From contig BSBM01000007.1 in NCBI GenBank assembly GCA_027924585.1, positions 13,173,501 through 13,237,500 on the forward strand: DNA of 64,000 nt, in the 5' to 3' direction. A program made the position numbers and the translations under genes. Under the pieces are notes generated by a model, which was given only the letters and a program-made list of their open reading frames with translations, was not told the origin of the DNA and searched no databases. Origin of the DNA: Larix kaempferi. Its lineage: Eukaryota > Streptophyta > Pinopsida > Pinales > Pinaceae. Shown in pieces: positions 22,270 to 34,352 of this stretch (its first letter is position 1; each line of letters begins with the position of its first letter).

Positions 22270-22788
22270 TTAGATCATGGGAAGAACATTCTCTGGTGCT
22301 GCAGGAGCATTGGGATCATAGTATGTAATCTGGTCGATTTTAATTACGCGTCCTTCATGGGGGAACATCATGATGTGGAAAACTGAAGAAGCGACAGCTT
22401 TCATTTTATACATGTAGCTTCGTCCCAGAAGGAGATTGTAATCAAGTTGGGCGTTAATGACCTCTATATCTATGAGAAACAATTTTCCCCCAAGCTGTAT
22501 GGGTACGTTCACTAGCAAACCTTGAGGTTGAGCTGCACGGCCATCGTAAGCTCGTAATGTGGTAGTGGATGGTTGTAGCATTGGGGATCCAAGTTTCTGC
22601 CATACAAAAGTTGACATGACACAGGTAGAGGCCCCTTCATCGATTATGCATTGATGAATGACGAGGTTGCGAATGGAGACAGAAACTTGAAAAGCTAGAG
22701 ATGAAGGCATGCGAGGTTCAGCTTGTTCTAAGTCGAAATCCATCATGTTAGAGTCGTTAGGATCTATGTCACAGATGGCAGATAACAA
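22270..22788 (-). CDS. pol: Protease region of element B
   Basis: An open frame of 172 codons. An aspartic protease of retroviral type: catalytic motif IIDEGAS (Asp-Glu-Gly-Ala-Ser), then a flap-like segment and DYNLLLGRSYMYKMKAVASS, which corresponds to the conserved LLGR block. The DEGAS form in place of DTGA/DSGA is typical of this group of plant gypsy elements. The frame lacks a start codon of its own, as expected inside a polyprotein, and is probably continuous with 23004-22798 upstream apart from one stop. Confidence 0.78.
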   Translation of the reverse strand: MLSAICDIDPNDSNMMDFDLEQAEPRMPSSLAFQVSVSIRNLVIHQCIIDEGASTCVMSTFVWQKLGSPMLQPSTTTLRAYDGRAAQPQGLLVNVPIQLGGKLFLIDIEVINAQLDYNLLLGRSYMYKMKAVASSVFHIMMFPHEGRVIKIDQITYYDPNAPAAPENVLPMI

Positions 22789-23281
22789 AAACTTTCTCTA
22801 TGCAGGACAATTTTTTAAGATTTTGAGAGCGGACATAGCAGCAGGGGACTGAGCTAAATCCTCTACAATGTTATAGTTGGAAGTTGCATGAGCGTTCAGG
22901 TTATTTTTAATCCATCTCAAAGGGGAACGAGGTGCTTTGGGGCCCTCATCCATAGGCATAGTGGGTATGCAAAGTGGTTGATCGGTTGGGAGAGTACTCG
23001 ACAATGGGTTGGTAGGTGTGGCCTCAGGGGCGGATCCATATTGATTTCGACGGGTTTGAAGATTGACATCATAAGCAAATGGTGAGTGTTCGACTCTGCA
23101 TGCTGGTAATCAGTGGCTGCATAGGTAATTTGCTGCTGTGGTGCAGCAGATCCTTGACGATGATCATTCAGACGAGTGTTTACCGTGCCTTGTTTTGGTA
23201 AGGGATTTTGCAATATCATGGGTTGTGGCTGAGGAAGGGTGCTGGCTGTGCAGCATGTCATTGCTATTGGGAATCGTCGGT

Positions 23282-25085
23282 CTAGAGTTGACGCACTTGA
23301 TCTAAATGGGGACAATTATGTGTGTAATGGTCGTAGACTCCACATATGAAACATGGATGGTTTGTTCTCAAGTTATTATTTTTAGCCTGATTTGGTGGGT
23401 GGTCAGGATTTTGGTTGGGGGGTAGCAACGTTATTGTTGTTTGGAGGATTAGGTGGTGGTGCACCTTGGTTATGTTGCTGGTTGTTTCCACGGTTACGTT
23501 CTCTTCCATGATTTTTTTGACCTCCTTGGTTATGCTGGTTGTTCTGGTTTGGAGGTTGGTTTTGCTGTGCGTAAACATGCCCTTGGGAAGTAGGTGGGTT
23601 TTGAGGTCGTGCAAGCTCTGGAGAAGGTTGTGGTGGGTAGTAAATAGGAGGGTTCTGAGGTGGCCCTAGTGTTTGTTGCGGTTGTGGGTAACCTTGAGCT
23701 CTTGGAAGTGTTGGAGCAAGAGGTGCTTCCTGTTGAGGATAATAAGCCACTTGGGTTTGTGGCTGGATCGAAGTCTGGTGGGCCTGTTGGTTACAATATG
23801 GAGTTGGCACATAAGCTGATGATGCTTTCCCATAACACTGTGGTGGACATGAGGGTCCATGAGTGTGGTGGGTGTGCGTTACTGGAGCATACGAAGTTGT
23901 AGCTCTAGAATTAGATGAAGCCCTAGAAAGGTCTAGGGTGTTGTTTGTACTCATCATGGTAAAAGGTTTGTTTTGCGTCGTACCCTGGCCGATAATACCA
24001 TCGGCGGCATGGGATGCCCCCAGCGCGTCATGGAGGGATGGATCACTGCGTGGGGCGTTAGGTAAAATAGTGTATAGATATCTTGACTGGGCATATATGA
24101 GGTCAAATTGCTAAGCTTTTAAGATAGCTTCTTCTTCTGACTGGGGTCGTTCGGAGGATACATCTTTGGCTATGAGGGGGAGGAGTGATTTGAGAAACTA
24201 GTCCAAAAAGATTCAGTCGTCAAGTTTTATCTTGTAGAGGCTACGACGCTTACACCACTCATGGATATGATCAGTGATGTGTGTAGCGGTGTTCTGTCTA
24301 CATGACAAAAGTATTTCCACTCCTGCATCATAGCGTACAGGTAGTTGAAAGAACTGGAGGAAAGTTGAGGCGAGGGATGTAAATGTGTTGTGAGTCCCAT
24401 GTGGCTGCTCAATGTACCACTTGGCTGCAGAGCCAGTGAAAGTTCTTTGTAAAATTCTCAGTCTAATGGAATCATCTACTATGGAGTTAGAGGAACACCA
24501 TAGGTGAAACGACATGATATGGTTTTGGGGATCTTCTTCAGCTTTGCCTTCAAATTTTGGGATATCGGAGGGAAGCTTTGTGGGCATGGGTGGCCACGTA
24601 GGGTTGTGTCTAATAGGGTCGTTGGTTAACCTTGCCAGGTCTGGTAAGTTTAGACTAGCCATATACGATAGACTGGAAGATGGGTGTGGCATGGTCATTG
24701 AGGCATAACTGTTAATGGTAGTATTATGGAGTGGTCCTGTTCCCCCTAAGGGTACGCTAGGTGTGAAAGGGATGTTACCTCCAGCAGATGTGGTGTGGGA
24801 GGGGCCTGCGCTCCCAAGTGCAACATGGGTTGCAGATGGGTTAGGAATGGTTCCGGTAATCCCGGGGATCTAGGTAGTGGTAATGATAGGGGGGGTGACC
24901 CCCATGTTGGGTATACCTAATACAGGTGGTGGTCCTGTGTTGGGCATGCCTAAAGGGGGTGTGGTCCCTATGTTATGCATGCCTAGAGGGGGTGTGGCTA
25001 CCATGGTTGTCACGGTAGTAATTTGGTTTGTTGATGTAGCTCCAATAGCACTGGTGAAAAGGGGGTCATATTGTGATCCGGCCAT
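23282..25085 (-). pseudogene. gag: gag of element B
   Basis: The frame starts at Met 25085 with a Gly/Pro repeat region (PPLGMHNIGTTPPLGMPNTG), then the retrotransposon gag core (24600-24220: FEGKAEEDPQNHI, FTGSAAKWYIEQP, RYDAGVEILL). A Pro/Gln/Asn-rich tail follows to 23403, and after a frameshift comes a CCHC zinc knuckle (CFICGVYDHYTHNC, 23353-23312). In-frame stops: TAG at 24870, TGA and TAG near 24213-24198, TAG near 24114. The 24870-24213 and 23957-23403 parts lie in one frame. Confidence 0.82.
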
Positions 25086-26539
25086 GGGGTTAGTTGGTGA
25101 TGTCTCAGTAGTTTATTCAGATTTAGCGTCAGAATCAGATGTAAAGTAAGGCGCGTCAGAATCAAATGAATGGGTTCTATTCCGATGACATGTGGATTCA
25201 AGGGATAATGCTCTACGTCTATGACGTGTAAAGTCAAGTGTACTGAACTGAGGGGGTTCACCCTGACAACGCTAGGATCGTCTTAAGTTCTCAATGGTAA
25301 GAGATGTCTAGAAAATCCAATGGATGGTGGTGAGATAAAAAAAACTCAAGACCCTAATGCAACAATGTGTGCAGGAAGGGAGTGTGAAAAAATAATGGCT
25401 CTCAGGCCAACAACCAACCTCAAAAGCACTTATTATAACAGTTGTGCTATAATAAGTGGAGGAATCAAGAAAAGTGGTCAGAATACCAAAAATCAAACTG
25501 TTCCTAGAAAAAAGTGGTGCTTACTAGACCAAGGGGGGTAGTAGAGCATGCAAACGCCTAACTAAAAGTGGTATTATGACTCAACTAAACATATCCTCTA
25601 CAAGGTGATGAAATCCAATCCAAAAAATATGGGTAGTGGAATCAAAGGCTAGATATCCCCCTACCGAGAGGGACACCGGGTAAACAATCCTAAAAAATGG
25701 CCATTAAGATACCCCGTTCATGACACGTTCGGTTGGGTGAATCTACAATTTGGTTCTATCGCCGTTGTACTCCCATACGGGAGGTACACCGAGAACTGCA
25801 AAAGGTATCCTTCGATTACTGAATGGATAGCGATATTTCACTCAGACTTCCGGAACCAGTCTGGCTACTTCAACCCTCCTAAAGGAGAGGCCTTCCCGAT
25901 AAATTGGTGTATAACCGTGTCAACAAATAATAAGGGATTTTTGGGATCCTAAAAGTCAACCACTATGTCTCAGATGTAAATAATGGAGGGGTGTTATTGG
26001 AACACCTGTCCCCCCAATCCTACCTAGCTACAAGATTCTTCAAGTGTTCCCCAAGTGGGGTTAAAGTGTTGGTTGATTTTAGGTAGATTTTAAGGCTCAG
26101 TTAATTAAAAATGTGGCAGATTAGGTCCAAGTGTGATTATTTAAATGAAAATGAATTTGCCTCGCTTGGGCGATTGATTACAAATTAAAAACAAGGCGAT
26201 TCCAATTTGCAAAAAATAAAAGGTTTTTTTCTGAAATGTAAATGCTTTTAACAAAAATAATTCAAAAACTATGGATTTTCGAAATAATTTTTAAAGGAAA
26301 GAAAATATTGTAAAAATTTGTAAGAAAAATGGTTCGAAATTTGCGAAGAAATGAAATCTATGATCTAAACAAAGTGCTAAAAACCTTTCTTTCACTTGTT
26401 GAAAATTTTTAAAAAGATTTTAATTTGAGCATATGTAATAGAAAAAAGATTCACTATTGCTACAATAATGCAGAAAAAATAATGCTGGAAAATAGGCTAA
26501 ATGGGAAAAAAAATGTAGCAAATTTTTTTCTAAAAATTG

Positions 26540-26790
26540 GGCCGAACAAAAAATAACAGCATCGCGGGTTTAGGGCAAAAGCCGCGATGTGCATTGCAGG
26601 TTTGAGCCGCGAAGTCGCAATCTACAGCGCGGAAAACAGCCGCAAAGCCACGATGAGCAGTGTGGAAAAACGTTGCGCAACCACGATGTGTAGCACGGAA
26701 AAAGGCCACGAAGTCGCAATGAGCCGCGAGGCCATGATGAGCCACGCGACTGTTGGGCGAAAAGTCGCGATGCAAAAAATGGAAAAAAGG
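26540..26790 (+). repeat. GC-rich imperfect repeat in the leader of B
   Basis: About eight imperfect units of 25-35 bp built on GCCGCGATG, GCCACGATG or GCCGCGAAGTCGCAAT. On - the repeat translates to iterations of HRGFAA/FRA. The GC-rich motif GCGATG recalls the hairpins in the leader of the antisense gene at 15682-15895. Confidence 0.65.
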
Positions 26791-26958
26791 TCGCCGGAAA
26801 CGAAACCGAAAAGTGAAATTTTGGTCTGTTAAAGGCTACAAAAAGGGCCAATAGCTAGGGTAGCAATGAATATGCTGTCTAGTATGGCAGATCTGCTTAT
26901 TGGAATGGTAAAAACAAGTAAAAAACAAAGATCTAAAGAAAAAATTAAAAGCTCGAAA

Positions 26959-26977
26959 CCAAGCGGTGTCGCCAAAA
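26959..26977 (-). promoter_or_regulatory. Primer binding site of element B
   Basis: On -, TTTTGGCGACACCGCTTGG starts just after the LTR end. TGGCGAC-CCGCT-GG resembles the primer site of Tat/Ogre elements, thought to pair with a tRNA-Arg. The tRNA assignment is from memory of the group. Confidence 0.65.
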
Positions 26978-26980
26978 AAC

Positions 26981-27670
26981 TGTTGCTTGGTTTTTCAACC
27001 AAGCATGTGCAAGGATGCACCTATTAACTTGTAATAGCAGTCTTCAAATAAAAAACAAATACAATTATAAACTAATCTAATATTAACATGTGCATATAAA
27101 AATAAATTTAAAAAGATCAACAGAAAGAACAAGAAATGTAACAAAGAATGGTTTTTGTATTATAATACCTCAAATGGTGAGGATGTTTGGTGTTGAGCAG
27201 CTCCAAGGTTGAGGTGCTCCAGGCTCCAATGGTCTCTTCTCCAAGTTTTCTAAAATGTTCAAAGAACTCGAGAGATATTTTGACAGCATGAGAATAGGAT
27301 GGATGATGGATGGAAAGTGAGGAGCCCCTGTCACCTTTCTATATTTTTTTGTGATGGGGAGTACCATTATAGTTTTAAGGAAACCAATGGTATTGACCAA
27401 CATGGTTTAGGTCTCTTTTTCCCTCTTTTTTCCTTTTTTGAATATTTTGAATATTTTTATTCCCTTTTAATATTTTTTGGGAATTTTGGATCCTTTTTTA
27501 GGGTTTTTTGTGTTTTTTGAGGAAAAATATATATTTTTGAGGGGAAAAAGGTATATTGTGGTCTTTTGGGTGACCTTTTGATGGTTTTAGAGGCTCAAAT
27601 GGTGGAAAAGTGGACAAATGGGTCATGTGAATAAGGGAATGAGCTAGTGAGTAGTTTTTGGGTGTTAACA
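26981..27670 (-). repeat. 5' LTR of element B (690 bp)
   Basis: In + orientation TGTTGCTTGG to GGGTGTTAACA; partner of 12048-12737. It ends at the TSD CCATG (27671-27675). Confidence 0.92.
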
Positions 27671-27675
27671 CCATG

Positions 27676-28620
27676 CCTTCTGACGATCCTTCTCCACCCC
27701 TTGGTGAAAGCTAGCGGTAAATCGATCCTCTTCTAGCTGCACTAATTACGCCAGACGTTCATCTAATGCTGCTACATCATCCATACCGGCAACAGCCGCA
27801 ATCCACAGACTCGGAACAATGTACTCCATTGGCATAATCGCTTGTTTCCCATATACCAGCCTAAAAGGTGTCTGACCAGTCAACCTTTTACATGTAGTGC
27901 GATAGGCCCACAACACTGCCGGGATTTTCAGATCCCAATCATCGCACTTCGCATTGCACACCTTTGTCAGTGCATGCACCAATACCTTGTTAAAATCCTC
28001 CACCGTCCCATTCGCCTGTGGATGATAGGGTGTACTCTTCTTATGCTATATCTGCAACTCCTCTGTCAATGCACTGATGGTGCGATTAAGAAAGTGGCTG
28101 CCTTGATCACTCAACAAAACCTTAGGGCAGCCGAAACGAGTGATAATGTGATCAAACAAAAATCAAGCAATCGTCGCTGTAGAACAATCAATGATAGGTG
28201 CTGCCTTGACCCACCGGGTTAAGTACTCTGTCGCAGTGATGATATACCTTGCACCTGTGCGTTTCCCTGGTGGATTGATTGGTCCTACAAAATCCACGGC
28301 CCATTTGTCAAACAGTTGCAATGTAATTTGAGGCATCAGTGGCATTTCATCGCGTTGGGACGATTTGCCAGTTCATTGACAAACATCACAAGACTGCGCA
28401 TAGTTTGTCACATCATTATGTAATGTGGGCCACCAAATCCCGGCACACCGTACCTTCCGGGAAATCGCCCGACCGCCATAGTGTCCTCCTGCTACTTCTC
28501 CATGTGCTTCAGCCAATATCTACGCTTGCTCATGCGGCAAGACACATCTGCGCAATATCTCATCAGCGCCCAATTTATACAACTCTCCCACGATTAGCTG
28601 AAAGTCAACACCCTTGACAA
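27676..28620 (-). pseudogene. pol: Integrase of element C (zinc domain and core)
   Basis: On -, zinc-binding residues in AEAHGEVAGGHYGG and CDVCQ (28530-28370), core Asp in WAVDFVG, Asp in LLSDQGSHF, Glu in NGTVEDFNK; all three are present. Then [22 protein letters not shown]. Several in-frame stops (after CDVCQ, after ATIA and in LQI-HKKS) break it. The C-terminus continues past element B at 12047. Confidence 0.85.
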
Positions 28621-28624
28621 CCAA

Positions 28625-30350
28625 CTACTTCTTTTGACTGATGGTGAATTCATTTACTATATTACCCGTTGTCATAAAATGGATGATGTCATCAAAATAG
28701 TCATCGACAACGTCAACTTTAAATAGTTGGGCGTTCAGCAACTCATCTTCGATATTAGTCGGTTCCTCCCCTATATCAATCTGTGATAGATGATCAGGAC
28801 CGGCATTCAATCGGCCTGGCTTCACAATGACTTCAAAATCAAACTCCTGAAATAGAAGTAGCCAGCAGCATATCTTCCCCCCCCAACATAGGCTTATTGA
28901 ATAGGTATTTCAACGCAGAATGATCGGTGAACATTTTAAAGTGTCCACCCAATAAATAATGCCTGAATTTCAGCAGCGCGTAAACCATGGCCAGACCTTC
29001 CCGCTCCATGGTAGTGTAATTTCGTTCTGCAGAGGACATCTTCTGACTGGAAAATGCAATGGGATGATCAAGGTTTCCTTCTCCAGGTTGAGCCAACACA
29101 ACACCCAATGCAGTTGAGGAGGCATCAACATGGACATGGAATTCCTTACTCCAGTCCGGAAAGACCAAAATCGGTACCGACACCATCTTCGCCTTGAGTG
29201 TTTCGAAGCTATCCTGACATTTCGGGATCCACTGGAATGCCACATCCTTTTTCAACAACTTTTCCATAGGGGCAGTAATCGCAGCATAACCCTTGATAAA
29301 CTTGAGATAATATCCTGTATGACCCAAAGTCGCTAGCAACTGCTTAACGGTGGTTGGCAGTTGCAACCCCAAAATGAGCACAATTTTGGCTGGATCAACC
29401 AGCAATCCCTGTTTACACACAATATGACCCAGCAATATCCCAAATGGTGCACAAAAAATACATTTCTTCAAGTTCAGCGATATTTGGTGTTGTCGGCATC
29501 GCTCAAGCATTAACCGTAGATTGGCCAGATGATCATGAATCAACCCATAAATTGTCCAATCATCCATATATACTTGCAAAAAATTTTGAATAAAATCTTT
29601 GAATATGGCAACAATGACCTGGGAGAATATCACAGGTGCATTCATCAAACCAAATGGCATTACCATGTACTGAAAGCAACCCCATTCAACAACGAAAGTT
29701 GTCTTATGGCGATCTTCTTTGGCAGTACGAATTTGATGGTAGCCAGAGAATCCATCAGTGAATGAGTACATCTCCTGACCGCCCACCCATTCAAGTACGT
29801 CATCAGTAAACGGGGTTGGAAAAGGGTCATGTAAGTAGGCATCATTCAACTTCCGCAAGTCGACAGAAATGTGCACTTCACCTGTTTTCTTGTCCTACAC
29901 CACCATAGGACTGATCCATTCGGACTCTTCCACAAGTTCAATAATACCAGCATCCAACATGCAATCAAGTTCTGCCTTGACCTTTTCCTTATGTCGTGGA
30001 TTCAACTGATAAGGTCACTGCCGAAATGGCTTAGCATCTGGTTTTAAGGGAATCTTCATCTCTCCTAAATCACCCAGGATTCCCTTCATTTCGGAAAACT
30101 TCATGGGAAACACATCTTGAAACTCATGAAGTAACTCAGTAACCTTACTCATCATCTCATCATCCCAATAATCCCCAACATTACCACACTTGGGAGTAGA
30201 CTCTGTGCCGATATTCATCTTGCGAAGCTGCAATGGTTGACCAAATGGAGTTCTTGGAGTGACAGGTGGTACCACATCGCGACTTCCTTCAGATTCAGGA
30301 ATGTTAATGTTCTGGGGATCATCATCATCCTTTGGCCCTCCACTAATGTT
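28625..30350 (-). pseudogene. pol: Reverse transcriptase and RNase H of element C
   Basis: On -, a linker (30275-30015), then RT: VDLRKLNDAYLHDPFPTPF, TDGFSGYHQIR, MPFGLMNAPVIFSQ and the catalytic QVYMDDWTIYG, followed by the conserved GHTGYYLKFIKGYA. RNase H: VHVDASSTALGVVLAQ, SSAERNYTTMEREGLA, FTDHSALKYLFNKPM. A frameshift occurs in a run of eight C (28877-28884), after which GRLNAGPDHLSQID continues at 28825-28625. A stop at 30015 separates linker and RT. YMDD and the RNase H Asp-Glu-Asp are intact. Confidence 0.87.
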
Positions 30351-30359
30351 GAAGCACTA

Positions 30360-31781
30360 CATGAGAGACTGCATCTGACAGTATGGGTGCAGATCAACTG
30401 GGTAGGCCGTTGGAACAACCTGAAGTACTACGTCGTGGATGAGCTGTAACGCGTTATTGACATCAAGGTTGGCATCCGCAAAAGTGAACATATGAGTGAA
30501 ACAAACCGTCAGCTCCCCCCATGTTGTAATTTCTCTACGCAATTCGACTGCAGTATACCACGAGCATGGAATCTCATCTAATGTGTGGATAAAAGCATGG
30601 ACCCACTCATCTCTGGGTCGCGCTGCCTATAACTGTCGGCATTCTATCAAATGATCGCCAAGATTATTCCGGCCATCATAATTACCAGTGTGATAAACCT
30701 CAGTATCACCAAACCGAATCATCATCAACCTCCGACATTGTGACCAACCATCAATGAATTTGTGTGTTTCCCACCAGCGTGCTGGAGAAGCCTTCAATGC
30801 TTCCCCCAATGCCAGCAACCGCTGTGGTTCTGAAGCCCATTCTTCAAATTCTGTCAAAAAGTTGGTTAAGCCAGGCAATCCCTCATAGACAGGAAATGTG
30901 ACCATTTTTGTCGCAACACGACATAAATACTGCGTAACTAAGCCACATTTTCGAAGTGGTACTTCATGCAACCGGTTTTGCCAAATTTCGAAGGCATCAT
31001 CAGATTCAGAAGATGCGGAGCTCTTGCTGCGCCATCCCAGCTCACCATTGGTGGTAGGGTGAATGTAGTCCTCAAAAATATTGAATGCATGGTCCCATCC
31101 AGTGGGATCATCATATTTTATAGGCTCAACATATCGATGTCCTTCAACCGGATCCAACGGAGCTATGACCCGAAAATCGTGATTATCAAAGGTCATCATG
31201 CGCCGCTTGAAGTTGATCACAACTCCACTATCATTATCCCATACAATGCCCAATAGCGCAACATAGGAACTTCCTCCCTCAATGACTTCGATGAAATCGA
31301 AGTCTGCATAAGTCTTCATACCCTCAATATCAACCATTAGCCACAGAACCTGTCCAATGGGTGTTACTTTCACATGGTTAGCCAACCGGAGCTGCACATG
31401 AGACAAGCTCAATGGGGGACTCCCCATTTTCTGCCACGCTTGCTTGGTTAAGATGTTAACATCCGAACCAAGGTCAAGAATAACAGAGTCAACATCATAT
31501 TCACCAATCTGAATATTCATTCTCATCTCCTTGCCATTCTTCCATCGTTGTAACGAGTTTACTGCAGACTCCTTCTGTCCTTTCGGAAATCGCTGCAACC
31601 ATCCCTCAATCTCAACTAGGGTAGCTGGGTCTCGGGCCAATAACAGATAGCTTTCAAGAAACTTTTGTAATGTCCCCAGTGGTGGCAGCCGATCAGCGTC
31701 GGATGTAGTGTCAAAGACAGGTGGGATGTCGCAAACAACAACCTTACCGCGGTCTTTCTCCAAAGTGCGATGTGCCTCCAA
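30360..31781 (-). pseudogene. pol: Protease and a second gag-like module of element C
   Basis: The 384-codon open frame (31781-30627) holds an aspartic protease with VILDLGSDVNILTKQAWQK (catalytic Asp-Leu-Gly-Ser) and the block YVALLGIVWDND. From about residue 260 the frame resembles gag rather than pol: FLTEFEEWASEPQRLLALGEALK, ARWWETHKF, CRRLMMIRFGD, and after one stop DEWVHAFIHTLDEIPCSWY, WGELTVCFTHMF (30600-30360). This layout, a gag-like domain between protease and RT, is unusual for gypsy elements but I believe it recurs in this plant family. Confidence 0.7.
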
Positions 31782-32079
31782 AAATGTCTCCCACTCTCTG
31801 TCAATGTCGAAAGGTACCGTCTTCTAACCATCCAATCGAATTAGTGGTCGTGAACTATCTTCCCCAGTCGTCTTGCCTCCACGAGTGACAACAGCCACTG
31901 AAGCATCTTGTGGTTGCGGTTCTACAGAAATGATCGCAATATTTGCACCCTGCATCTGGTTCTGCTGTAGATTCCCCGGTTGATTTTGATTGGTGTTCGG
32001 TGGTGGTTGCGGGGGATGGTTCTGTACTGGTTGTTGTGGCTGGGCCTAATTCTATAGCTACGGAGCGTTCCCAGCCTAC

Positions 32080-34309
32080 CATCGTGCAATCAACTGTGGA
32101 CAATTCTCAACCGTATGATCATTACCAAAATAGAATGTACACTAATTCTGTAGTAGTGGGCAGTCGCGCTGATAATGTCCCCATACCGCACATTGGTAAC
32201 ATTGAACAGGTCCACAACCACCTTAGCCTCCTCCTCCATGACCAAATCCACCACCACATCCGTCCCTGTATCCTCCTCGGTAGCTGCCGTGCTTCTAGTA
32301 TTGAGGTTGGTTAAAATGTTGTTGCATTGGTGCTGGTGGTATCCCTTGCCTTTGTGGTGCATACTGTGGTTGCTGTACATATTGTGGTTGTGGGGGAGTC
32401 ATCTGCGTCGAAGTATATTGCGACATGAACTGTTGTGGTTGTTGTTGTTGTGGTGCAAATTGCATCTGCGGTTGAGGCAGCGGCTGAGCTACCTGTGGTT
32501 ACAGTTATGGTTGTTGCACGGCGCACTGATCATCCTTGACGTAGAACGCATCACACATTATCTCCTGTAGAAACCCATATGCACGGCAATCCTTGTCATC
32601 ATGACCTATCCACTTGCAGAATGTGTAATAAATATTTCACAGGGTTGTGACCATTTTCTGCATATACGGGCAATTAACATGACTATGCCCAAACACCTGG
32701 CAAACACGACACCACAGCATACTGCCGCCATTCAACAGGTTTGGCGCACCTGACACCAAATAATTACAGAAATCTAGGCAACTATCGTTCGTATTCCCTT
32801 CTCCTCGCAATCGCATACACCATACTTCATCGTGTTGTTCCTTGTTCTTCTTCAAATCTTGCAACTAAATAGTCAGGTTAGCGAGCTGTGTCTGTATCTA
32901 CGACATCCCAGCTGCATTATCTCCAATTGGTGATGCCTTCAATCGCATTGCAATCTCTAGAGCTTCGCTAGGAATTGATATGTTTTGTTGCATCAGCGAC
33001 AACCGAATGTGAGGTAACAGTGCCACAATGAACCACTCTTTATGTTGGGTAGCAGTGTCTTGAATCGCTGGTCGAAATCCCATATTGTCTCATTGGGATA
33101 CTGCTTAATTTCCTTCAATTCAGTAATATATTGAGCCTCCGACTTAGGCCTTCTAAATTCGGTAATGATCCCATCCTGAATCTCATCCAGCGACTTCTCT
33201 GGGGCTCCCGTAGGGACTAGAATAAACTTCATGAACCAATCTAATGCACGACCTCGCAGAGTCATGGCTATCTGTCCTTTCTTAGCATTGGCATCAGTGA
33301 TCTGTTTCATGGTCTAGACTGCTTCACACAAAAACCAATACTGTTCTGGGTTGTCTGTCACACTTACATGGAACAATGGTAACTTAGCATCATCACCTGC
33401 CATTCTGGGCTTCCTTCCTCCTGTCGTTGTGCTACTACCAATCAACTTCTACGGAATTGACGAATTTGGCGGTGTCGAAGTGGTATTTCTTGTTGTTTGT
33501 GAGTCAGTGAGCGGAGGTGTGGGTACCTTGGTGTCGGGGTTTGGTCCTACCTCTATCTTGGGCGTATCCTGGTTGTCCCTATCAGGACTGTGAGGTCGCT
33601 TCATCCCATGTGGTCTTCCTTCGTGGTTTGTAGTTCGATCGCAGCAGGACCTTCTCCTGACCTCTATCTCTTCTCCTGTCGAAACCTTTCTCCTCCTCTT
33701 GTAAGACCACTTTCTTCCTCGGCTTCACTCATAGTCTCCTCATGGTCTGCACCCATCTACCCCTTACCATTCCACGTATCGTTCCCCAGCAGTCGCGGTA
33801 CCCATGGTCTCCACCCACCAGGCTATCTACTGATCAAGGTGCATCTTCAATATACCCTTTTCGTAGATTAGCATCTTAATCGATAGTTGGAGTGACAGCA
33901 GAAATCGACCCTTTGGTCCGTGGAAGAAGTATCTTTCAGCTTTACTATAGTATTTATGTGTGTCGACTGAAAATTGAGTGATATATCCCTCCAAGATGCT
34001 ATCAAGCCAAACTTCGACAGCCTGCGATGCCTTATTATCGACTTCCTGCAGCTCCTGAATCAACTCCGGGGTCCAAGCCGTCGGCTCACTACCCTAGAAG
34101 TTCCTCTTCTGGAAGGTCAGCTTTGACAACCACTCGTACAGAATGACTGAAAATTCATAGAAAAACCATTCGTGCGGACCGTCGTGAATATACCTTATGA
34201 GCCAGTGATCTACTGTCAGTCGCGTGCTTAGTATTTCTTCTTCAGGAAACTCCTGCAACTTCTGATCAAACCAGCTCTATATCTCTGGCTTCGTCGGGTG
34301 CCACAACAT
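32080..34309 (-). pseudogene. gag: gag of element C with four zinc knuckles
   Basis: On -, N-terminal part 34309-33827 (TKPEI-SWFDQ, EWFFYEFSVILYEWL, AERYFFHGPKGRFLLSLQLSIKML), a variable linker, the gag core 33310-32993 (GRALDWFMKFI, RFKTLLPNI), then four knuckle-like motifs: CRVCQVFGHSHVNC (about 32722-32680), FCKWIGHDDKDC (about 32620-32585), CYQCAVWGHYQRDC (about 32205-32160) and CTFYFGNDHTVENC (about 32140-32098). Between the second and third lies a Gln/Thr-rich low-complexity tract. Many stops. The long + strand frame at 32175-32570 is its shadow. Confidence 0.75.
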
Positions 34310-34352
34310 GGCCTCCTTTCACTTTGCACATGGTCCTGGAAATGGAACCATT

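Larger units (their letters stand above)
25100..26980 (-). other. Long leader of element B
   Basis: About 1.9 kb between the primer site and gag. No conserved frame; short ORFs on both strands look fortuitous. At 26540-26790 lies a GC-rich repeat, described separately. 26100-26540 is strongly A/T-rich. Confidence 0.7.
12048..27670 (-). mobile_element. Element B: Tat-lineage Ty3/gypsy element, complete (15.6 kb)
   Basis: Complete element with LTRs 12048-12737 and 26981-27670 and exact TSD CCATG. Order on -: 5' LTR, primer site, long leader with a GC-rich repeat, gag (25085-23282), protease (22788-22270), Pro-rich spacer with two zinc knuckles (22143-21432), RT (21491-20334), RNase H (20070-19560), integrase (19559-18266), then a separate archaeal-type RNase H ORF (18149-17721). 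The 3' end carries an antisense gene (15974-17277 on +), its promoter, a tandem array and the 3' LTR. RT has YLDD and the signature MDGFSGYNQIKI typical of the Tat group. LTRs differ by roughly 4 percent by eye in the first 200 bp. Confidence 0.9.

Noticed and set aside
32175-32570. Leu/Trp-rich open frame on +
   Set aside because: Shadow of the low-complexity Gln/Thr-rich part of C's gag on the other strand.
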